DNA of 29,844 nucleotides, taken from positions 1-29,844 of the forward strand of contig CABQLM010000018.1 of the NCBI GenBank assembly GCA_902465105.1, read 5' to 3'. Origin of the DNA: an uncultured Collinsella sp. GTDB taxonomy: Bacteria > Actinomycetota > Coriobacteriia > Coriobacteriales > Coriobacteriaceae. The notes beneath the pieces are model-generated. The model had not been told where the DNA came from, did no database searches, and saw nothing but the letters and a program-made list of their open reading frames with translations. The translations under genes were made by a program, and so were the position numbers. Shown here piece by piece: positions 24,009 through 29,844 of the stretch. Within the stretch, counting starts at the first letter, position 1; every line of letters starts with the position of its first letter.

Positions 24009-24324
24009 GGATATCTACTTCCTCGGGACCCAAAATCGAATCGTCGCTTTCTGTAGCAAGGTACTCAATCCAGGCATTGCGCTCCTCGGAGCGGCGATTG
24101 GGATCTCCATATGCTTTGAGCGATCCATAGGCGGCGGTGCCGTCCTTTGAGCGCACGGCGACCGGCTGAAAGGGAAGCTTACGCATGAGAATGCTCTGCG
24201 CGACAAAAAGGCGAACGGCCTCGGCGAGCGATGTGCCCATGGCGTCGTAGAGGCGCTAGGCATGCTGCTTGTCTTCCTCGCGAATGCGCACCTGCAGGAT
24301 GGCTCGTTTTTGAGTCGATGTCAT
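24001..24324 (-). pseudogene. RelB/DinJ-like antitoxin with an internal amber codon
   Basis: Read from ATG 24324 (AAGGGAGG upstream), the frame gives MTSTQKRAILQVRIREEDKQHA, then TAG at 24258-24256, then RLYDAMGTSLAEAVRLFVAQSI and onward to 24001. Together these form one continuous ribbon-helix-helix antitoxin of 107 codons, with Glu (GAG) expected where TAG stands. The rest has the toxin-binding C-terminal half. A restart at the ATG at 24240 would lose the DNA-binding strand but keep the C-terminal part. So autoregulation is probably lost, while toxin binding might survive. A sequencing error is possible. Confidence 0.75.
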
Positions 24325-24374
24325 CACTGGCCTCCCTTAATGAGCGTGCAATATGAATAGTCAAATACAGCATC

Positions 24375-24388
24375 GGCTAATAATAGCC
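24375..24388. promoter_or_regulatory. Palindrome upstream of the toxin-antitoxin pair, candidate operator
   Basis: GGCTA-ATAA-TAGCC, a perfect 5-bp-arm palindrome about 50 bases upstream of the antitoxin start on the minus strand. On that strand, TTGGCT with 17 bases to TATTTG could be the promoter. It is a plausible binding site for a ribbon-helix-helix antitoxin. Confidence 0.4.
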
Positions 24389-24549
24389 AATTTTATAACA
24401 ACTACTTTATTGCACTAGAGTAATTGAGTCTGAACAATAATACAAACGTACTACATCCTTCAGAAGCGAGCGTGAAATCTTTCGTGGATGTACGCATGTA
24501 ATACACTCACCTTTATAGCTATTCGAGAATAATTCCAACCTGCCAAAAC

Positions 24550-24575
24550 CCCTGCAATACACCCGTATTGCAGGG
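24550..24575. promoter_or_regulatory. Perfect 11-bp inverted repeat upstream of the formate dehydrogenase locus
   Basis: CCCTGCAATAC-ACCC-GTATTGCAGGG, perfect arms with a 4-base centre, about 180 bases before the HydN-like gene. There is no T-run on the + strand; on the - strand it is followed by GGTTTTGG. It is either an operator for a formate- or redox-responsive regulator, or a minus-strand terminator. The rest of 24325-24752 is AT-rich for this genome and holds no gene I can support. Confidence 0.5.
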
Positions 24576-24752
24576 CCTATGCTCACGTTTGCCCTCTGCA
24601 ACTGCGTATATTCAGTCTGTATACCGTTGGAGAAATTCTATCGAGTGTCTGTTTCGCCGCATGCGCTCGATACGCCGATGCCGGACCACGGGCGGTCCGG
24701 GGTAACGTCGACAGGGTCTCTCCGGCAAGGGATTCAGGAGGGAGTGAACAAC

Positions 24753-25271
24753 ATGGGTAATAAGCGAGTCGTAGCCGATTCTTCGCGCTGCATCGGGTGT
24801 CAAACCTGCATGGCGGCGTGTATCGAGGCGCACGACATCCCCGGTAACATCGCCGCGCCGCGCCTGCGCGTGACGCGTACGTACGAGATCTCCGCACCGG
24901 TGGCTTGCCATCACTGCGAGGATGCCCCGTGCGCGAAGGCCTGTCCTACGGGCGCCTTGTTCTTTGATCCAAAGAACCATCGCATCGGCGTCAACGAGGA
25001 CAACTGCATCGGCTGCAAGAGCTGCGTCATGGCATGCCCCTTTGGCGCCGTGAGCGTGGCGACCACGCAGGTTCCGGTCTTGATGGGCGACGTTCACGTG
25101 GGTTCGCAGACCAAGAGCTTCGTGCTCAAGTGCGACCTGTGCGTGGACCGTCCCGGCGGTCCGGCGTGTGCCGAGGCGTGCCCGACCAAGGGCCTCACCC
25201 TGGTAGACGACGAACGTTTGGCAGAACTGACTGCCGAGCGTGCCCGCGCCACCATCGAAAACGAGGCGTAA
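24753..25271 (+). CDS. HydN-like 4Fe-4S electron-transfer protein
   Basis: A 172-residue ferredoxin-type subunit with four Cys clusters: CIGCQTCMAAC (13-23), CHHCEDAPCAKACP (52-65), CIGCKSCVMACP (85-96) and CDLCVDRPGGPACAEACP. This four-cluster pattern and the length (about 175) match HydN/HycB-type partners of formate dehydrogenase H. Its role is likely to carry electrons from FdhF toward hydrogenase. ATG 24753 follows AGGAGGGAG; the frame is open upstream without similarity. fdhF starts 75 bases later, so they form one operon. Confidence 0.88.
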   Translation: MGNKRVVADSSRCIGCQTCMAACIEAHDIPGNIAAPRLRVTRTYEISAPVACHHCEDAPCAKACPTGALFFDPKNHRIGVNEDNCIGCKSCVMACPFGAVSVATTQVPVLMGDVHVGSQTKSFVLKCDLCVDRPGGPACAEACPTKGLTLVDDERLAELTAERARATIENEA

Positions 25272-25346
25272 GCGTTGGGGCGACAGGCCCAATGATTGTC
25301 AAATTAGTACCGAGTAATCGGTAGCAGAAAAAGGAAGGAGGGTGTC

Positions 25347-27569
25347 ATGGAGAAGCATAAAGTGATCTGCCCGTACTGCGGCGCCGGTTGCCAGTTTAAC
25401 CTCCTGGTCCAAAACGGCCAGGTCGTGGGCACCGAACCGCTCAACGGCATCACCAACCAGAGCGAGCTGTGCCTTAAGGGCATGAGCGGCTACGACTTCA
25501 TCAACGACACCAAGATCTTGACTCCTCGCGTACTGCACCCGATGATCCGTCGCACCAAGGGCGCGGATCTTGAGCGCGTAAGCTGGGACGAGGCACTGGA
25601 TTTCACCGCATCTAAGATGCAGGCCATAATTGACGAATATGGTCCTAACGCTGTCATGACCACCGGCTCTTCGCGAGGCGGCGGCAATGAGGCGAACTAC
25701 GTCATGCAGAAGTTTACGCGTGCGTGCATCGGCACCCACAGCGTGGACAACTGCGCCCGTACTTGACACGGCCCTACTGTCCTCGGTCTGATGGACACGG
25801 TTGGTTCAGGTTGCATGTCATGCTCCATCCCCGGTATGGAGGATGCGGGCTGCATTTTCCTCTTCGGCTATAACCCTGCCGATTCGCACCCCATCGTCGC
25901 AAGGCGTATCGTGCGAGCCAAAGAAAAGGGTTGCAAGATCATCGTCGCCGATCCGCGCCATATCGAAACCGCGCGTATCGCCGATCTCTACCTTCCGATC
26001 AAGAACGGTTGCAACGTTGCGTTCCTCAATGCCTTTGCCAACTGCTTGGTCAACGATGGCCTCTACGACAAGGAATTCGTCGCCGAGCACACGAACGGCT
26101 TTGACGAGTGGTGGGAGACCATCAAGAACTACACTCCCGAATCCGTACAGGACATCACGGGTGTCGAGCCCGCGTTGATCCACCAAGCTGCCGAGATGTA
26201 CGCCACGGCGAAGCCCTCTGCCATCATTGGCTGGGGCATGGGCGTATGCCAGCAGAAGCAGAACCTGAAGACGGTGCACACCATCGCCTCCATCGCCTGC
26301 GTTGCCGGCCAGATCGGCAAACCCAATTCCGGCCTCGCGCCCGTGCGCGGTCAGAACAACGTCCAGGGCTCCTGCGATATGGGCATGCTGCCCAACCTGT
26401 ACCCTGGCTACCAGAAAGTCACCGACCCGGCTGTGCGTGCCAAGTTTGCCAAGGCTTGGGGCGTGCCCGAGGAAAAGCTCCCGCTCGAGGAGGGCTACAA
26501 GCTCACCGACCTGGGCCACCTGGTCGACGAGGGCAAGGTGCACTGCTTCTACAACTACGGCGAGGACCCGGTGCAGACCGAGCCCGATTCGGCCGGTATG
26601 CGCAAGACGCTCTCCGAGCTGGATCTGTTCATTTGCCAGGACATCTTTATGACGCAGACGACCATGCTCGCCGACGTCATCCTGCCCGCTACCTCTTGGG
26701 GCGAGCACGAGGGTGTCTTTACCGCATCCGACCGTAGCTTCCAGCACTTTGACGCGGCCGTTCCGCCCAAGGGCGAGTGCCGTCACGACTGGGAGATCTT
26801 CGCGGACCTGTCTACGCGTATGGGTTACCCCATGCACTACGACAACACCGAGCAGATCTGGAACGAGTGCATTAGCCTGTGCCCCAACTTTGTGGGCGCG
26901 ACCTACGAGAAGATGGCTCCCGAGGGCGGCTACGCCCAGTGGCCCGTCAAGAGCACCGATGTGAACGACCACGGTACGCCCGACATGTTCGCTGGTGGCA
27001 AGTTCACCACCAAGGACGGCCGCGCCAACCTGATGGCGCACGACTGGGAGGCGCCCTCCGAGCTTCCCGACGATGAGTACCCGCTCATCCTGTGCACCGT
27101 CCGCGAGGTCGGCCACTACAGCTGCCGTTCGATGACCGGCAACTGCAAGACGCTGGCACTGCTTGCCGACGAGCCCGGCTTTGTCCGCATGAATCCCGCG
27201 GACGCCCAGGCGCGCGGCATCAAGAACGGCGACATCGTCTCGATCCACAGCCGCCGCGGCCAGGTATACAGCCGCGCCGACGTGAGCGATCGCATCAACA
27301 AGGGCACGGTCTATATGACCTACCAGTGGTGGATCGGCAAGTGCAACGAGCTGACCATTCACAAGGTCGACCCGGTCTCGCACACGCCCGAGGACAAGTT
27401 CTCCGCCTGCCAGGTCGACGCCATTGCCGACCAGGTCTGGGCCGAGGGCGAGGTGGAGCGTCAGTACACCGAGCTCAAGCAGGCTCTGGTGGACGCCGCC
27501 GCTCCCCAGGACGTTGAGCCCGGCGCCGCCAAGTTCGATGACGAGACGCACGTGAACCAAATCGTGTAG
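25347..27569 (+). CDS. fdhF: Formate dehydrogenase H, selenocysteine and molybdopterin enzyme
   Basis: A 740-residue FdhF if the TGA at 25764-25766 is read as selenocysteine (U140, the same position as in E. coli FdhF). It oxidises formate to CO2 at a bis-MGD molybdenum site. The N-terminal [4Fe-4S] site is Cys8, Cys11, Cys15 (CPYCGAGC) and Cys42 (ELCLKG). The Sec context is NCART-U-HGPTV, followed by SGCMSCSIP. The C-terminal cofactor domain has YPLILCTVREVGHYSCRSMTGNC. GGAGGG precedes ATG 25347. It is partnered with HydN-like and HyfA ferredoxins and the Hyf membrane part, which suggests a formate hydrogenlyase. Automated annotation may split it into two genes at the TGA. Confidence 0.95.
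25764..25804 (+). promoter_or_regulatory. UGA-Sec codon and bacterial SECIS of fdhF
   Basis: Eleven bases after the TGA, TGTCC (25778-25782) pairs with GGACA (25793-25797) around a loop containing CGGTCTG. From memory, the E. coli fdhF SECIS has the same 11-base spacing and an AGGTCTG loop, where G-U is read by SelB. This supports Sec insertion and not termination. Confidence 0.85.
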
Positions 27570-27590
27570 TCCCGTTCTCGTTGGCTTTTT

Positions 27591-27634
27591 GGGCCGGGCG
27601 TCCCGTACGTTCGGGAGCCCGGCCCGTTATTTTG
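27591..27634 (+). terminator. Hairpin between fdhF and hyfA
   Basis: GGGCCGGGC-G-TCCCG (27591-27605) pairs with CGGGAGCCCGGCCC (27612-27625), followed by GTTATTTT. It is a strong stem with an imperfect T-run, lying inside a likely operon, so it may only partly terminate or may protect the upstream mRNA. Confidence 0.65.
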
Positions 27635-27647
27635 AAAGGAAGTGGGG

Positions 27648-28265
27648 ATGAACCGCTTCATCGACATCAACCCGGAGAGGTGCATCGGCTGCGGAACATG
27701 CCAGTCCGCCTGTGCCGACGCTCACCGGATGCAGGGTCTTCAGGATACGCCGCGCCTGGCGCTCGTGAAGACCGGCGGTATTTCGGCCGCCCTTGCCTGC
27801 CACCATTGCGAGGGTGCCCCCTGCGCCGAGGTTTGCCCGGTGAATGCCATCGAGCACGATGGCGATCGCATTCACGTCAAGGAGCAGGAGTGCATCGGGT
27901 GCAGGCTGTGCGCCATCGCGTGCCCCTTCGGAGCCATCCATCCCGATGGCACGTCTATCGCCGGTGTCGCAGGCATGTGCGACCCGACGCCTTCGTATCC
28001 TAAGTCCCTGAGCAGCCTGCTTACGTGGGCTCCCGGCCAGTACACCTGCGCTGTTAAGTGCGACCTGTGCGCCTTCGATCCGGACGGTCCGCATTGTGTG
28101 GCGGCGTGCCCCACCAAGGCGCTGACCGTCATGGGCGGCGCGGCCGATCGCGAGCTCGACGAGGCCAAGCGCCTGCGCTCGATTGAAAACGGTCCGGTCG
28201 TCGACGTTACCGCTGTGGCCCAGGGCCTGTCCGAGAAAGCAGAAGGGAGCGTAAACAATGGATAG
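27648..28265 (+). CDS. hyfA: Hydrogenase-4 component A, 4Fe-4S ferredoxin
   Basis: A 205-residue protein, the same length as E. coli HyfA and with the same opening style (MNRFIDINPERCIGCGTC, then HRMQGLQDTPRLALVKT). Four cluster-binding groups are seen: CIGCGTCQSAC, CHHCEGAPCAEVCP, CIGCRLCAIACP and CDLCAFDPDGPHCVAACP. It passes electrons between formate dehydrogenase and the hydrogenase module at the inner membrane face. ATG 27648 was chosen (AAAGGA seven bases before) over GTG 27642. Its last eight bases overlap the hyfB start, so the two are translationally coupled. Confidence 0.9.
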   Translation: MNRFIDINPERCIGCGTCQSACADAHRMQGLQDTPRLALVKTGGISAALACHHCEGAPCAEVCPVNAIEHDGDRIHVKEQECIGCRLCAIACPFGAIHPDGTSIAGVAGMCDPTPSYPKSLSSLLTWAPGQYTCAVKCDLCAFDPDGPHCVAACPTKALTVMGGAADRELDEAKRLRSIENGPVVDVTAVAQGLSEKAEGSVNNG

Positions 28266-29844
28266 CATGACGCTGTTTATCGCATCGCTTGCCGTCTCGT
28301 GCATCGGTGCGCTCGCCTCGGTTCTGCTGATCAAGGCCGATAACGCCGCCAAGACCGCCGGCTGCCTGATCGGCGCCGTCGCGGCCGTGCTGTCGTTCAT
28401 CGCGGGCCTCGAGGCCGTGCTTGGCGACGTTTCGTCCCTCAACACGGTCTTCTTTTTCCCGTTCGCCCGTCTCGAGCTCTTGCTCAACGGCCTTGCGGGC
28501 CTGATCGTGGTCCTCATCTCAATCCTCGCCTTTGCGGGCTTCATCTACGGTCTGTCCTACTTCGATGAGTACCCGGGCAAGGTCGGGCGCGCCGGTTTCT
28601 TCATGAACACCTTCGTCGCCTCGATGATGCTCGTCATCACCGCCGACAACGTGTTCTGGTTCCTGGTCGCCTTTGAGCTCATGTCCCTTACGAGCTACTT
28701 CCTTGTCGTTATCGAGGAGAACAAGAACTCCATTAGGGGCGGTTGGCTCTACTTCGTCATCGCGCACGTGGGCTTTGTCCTTATCATGGCGAGCTTCCTG
28801 CTCATGACCAACGGCGTGGGCGGTTCCTTCAGCTTCAGTGATTTCCGTACGCATGACTTTGGACCCGCCGTCTCCTCCGCGTGCTTCGTCCTCGCGTTCT
28901 TCGGATTCGGCGCAAAGGCCGGTATCATCCCGCTGCACTCCTGGCTGCCCCAGGCGCACCCCGAGGCGCCGTCCAACGTGTCCGCCCTCATGTCCGGCGG
29001 CATGATCAAGATCGGCATCCTGGGAATCCTCAAGGTCGGTCTCGACCTGCTCGCGGGTTCGGGCGTCCAGCTCTGGTGGGGCCTCATGGTCCTGGTCTTC
29101 GGATCCATCTCGTCGGTCCTGGGCGTCGTCTACGCCCTCCACGAGCACGACATTAAGCGCCTGCTGGCCTACCACTCCGTCGAGAACATCGGCATCATCT
29201 TGCTCGGTGTCGGCGCGTCCATGACGGCGCACGCCCTGGGCAACGACGTCATCGCGACGATCGCGCTCATGGCCGCCCTCTACCACACGCTCAACCACGC
29301 CATGTTCAAGGGCGAGCTGTTCCTCGGCGCGGGCTCCCTGCTCTATGCCACGGGTACGCGCAACATGGAGAAGATGGGCGGCCTGTTCCGCCGTATGCCG
29401 GTCACGGCCGTCTGCTTCCTCATCGGTGCCCTTGCCATCTCGGCTATCCCGCCGCTCAACGGCTTCGTTTCCGAGTGGTTCACCTACCAGTCCCTGTTCA
29501 ACATCTCGACGCTCTCCGACCCGGTCGTCATGGTGTTCGCCGTCGCCTCCGCGGCCGCCCTCGCCATCACCGGTGCCCTGGCCGTCACGTGCTTCGTGAA
29601 GGCCTACGGCGTCTCGTTCGCGAGCAGCCCTCGTTCCCAGGAGGCCGCGAACGCCAAGGAGTCCCCGGCTCCGATGTTGTTCTCGCAGATGCTCCTCGCG
29701 GCCATCTGCGTGGTGCTGGGAATCGGCTCTCCCGTCATCGCCCCGGTTCTGGGCGACGTCGCCCAGAGCGTGCTTGCCGGCTCTGCCATCACAGCCACCT
29801 CGGGCGTGTCTCTCGTGAACGAGATTTCCGGTGCCGCCACCTCC
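28258..29844 (+). CDS. hyfB: Hydrogenase-4 component B, proton-pump-like membrane subunit (3' end outside window)
   Basis: An open frame of 529 codons running off the window end. E. coli HyfB is about 670 residues, so roughly 140 are missing. It is a NuoL/MrpA-type antiporter-like subunit with many helices. The hallmark is HSWLPQAHPEAPSNVSALMSGGMIKIG (about 229-255), and HDIKRLLAYHSVENIG and HTLNHAMFKGELFLGAG also match HyfB/HycC. Key charged residues for proton translocation (Lys251, the histidine/lysine of the HNHAMFK segment) are kept. GAAGGGAG precedes ATG 28258, inside the end of hyfA. Further hyf genes should follow outside the window. Confidence 0.92.
   Translation, partial: MDSMTLFIASLAVSCIGALASVLLIKADNAAKTAGCLIGAVAAVLSFIAGLEAVLGDVSSLNTVFFFPFARLELLLNGLAGLIVVLISILAFAGFIYGLSYFDEYPGKVGRAGFFMNTFVASMMLVITADNVFWFLVAFELMSLTSYFLVVIEENKNSIRGGWLYFVIAHVGFVLIMASFLLMTNGVGGSFSFSDFRTHDFGPAVSSACFVLAFFGFGAKAGIIPLHSWLPQAHPEAPSNVSALMSGGMIKIGILGILKVGLDLLAGSGVQLWWGLMVLVFGSISSVLGVVYALHEHDIKRLLAYHSVENIGIILLGVGASMTAHALGNDVIATIALMAALYHTLNHAMFKGELFLGAGSLLYATGTRNMEKMGGLFRRMPVTAVCFLIGALAISAIPPLNGFVSEWFTYQSLFNISTLSDPVVMVFAVASAAALAITGALAVTCFVKAYGVSFASSPRSQEAANAKESPAPMLFSQMLLAAICVVLGIGSPVIAPVLGDVAQSVLAGSAITATSGVSLVNEISGAATS

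Noticed and set aside
24256..24258. TAG in the antitoxin as programmed pyrrolysine or readthrough
   Set aside because: No pylT/pylS or downstream signal is present in the window. A single-base change from GAG is the simpler reading.
25764..25766. TGA as a nonsense mutation splitting fdhF in two
   Set aside because: It sits at the known Sec140 position, is followed by a SECIS-like hairpin, and the reading frame continues with FdhF motifs.
25818..27560. A 580-codon open frame on the minus strand opposite fdhF
   Set aside because: It is an antisense shadow of a high-GC gene. It has no ribosome-binding site and no family resemblance, while the opposite strand is clearly FdhF.

Overview
The window is a high-GC bacterial chromosome segment with short intergenic gaps, dense co-directional operons and anaerobic metabolism. 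It carries two UGA-decoding selenoprotein genes, a formate dehydrogenase/hydrogenase-4 locus and a double-cubane-type dehydratase system. This content fits an anaerobic gut actinobacterium of the Coriobacteriia, most likely Collinsella-like. That assignment is an inference from gene content and style; no rRNA is present to prove it.

Layout. 1-7240: mixed housekeeping genes: a C_GCAxxG_C_C redox protein (-), a Cys/Met-metabolism PLP enzyme (metY-like), an MFS exporter, xanthine phosphoribosyltransferase (xpt), a small GGQ release-factor-like protein, a lipid/diacylglycerol kinase (-) and a CLC transporter with CLC-F (fluoride-type) signatures (-). 7448-12862: molybdenum block: moeA, moaB/mogA, then modA-modB-modC, whose ModB carries an unusual exported N-terminal domain. 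13064-21143: a co-directional block: a short leader ORF, two 2-hydroxyacyl-CoA-dehydratase/double-cubane paralogs, a broken activator ATPase gene, a GT4 glycosyltransferase overlapping selD, selD (itself a selenoprotein), yedF, a Se/S-carrier (DUF3343) gene and a cysteine-desulfurase-like gene. 21220-22578: brnQ. 22670-23552: tRNA-Pro(TGG), tRNA-Gly(TCC), a partial duplication of the tRNA-Gly 3' end, and a gene-free stretch dense in nested inverted repeats. 23553-24324: a PIN-toxin/RelB-DinJ-type antitoxin pair (-) whose antitoxin has an internal stop. 24753 to the end: HydN-like ferredoxin, selenocysteine formate dehydrogenase fdhF, hyfA and hyfB (cut by the window end).

How the genes fit together. 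FdhF needs molybdopterin and selenocysteine. The window supplies molybdate uptake (modABC), molybdenum insertion (moeA, moaB/mogA), selenophosphate (selD) and candidate selenium carriers (yedF, DUF3343, cysteine desulfurase). FdhF then feeds electrons through ferredoxin subunits toward a membrane Hyf-type hydrogenase.

The least explained parts are these: the double-cubane pair placed in the selenium operon, with a disrupted activator and a glycosyltransferase translationally overlapped with selD; the leader ORF and structured 5' region in front of it; two copies of a roughly 105-bp hairpin element with compensatory changes, one after each dehydratase gene; and a second palindrome family (core TTGCGGTGAAATA) at about 4.7 and 23.1-23.5 kb.
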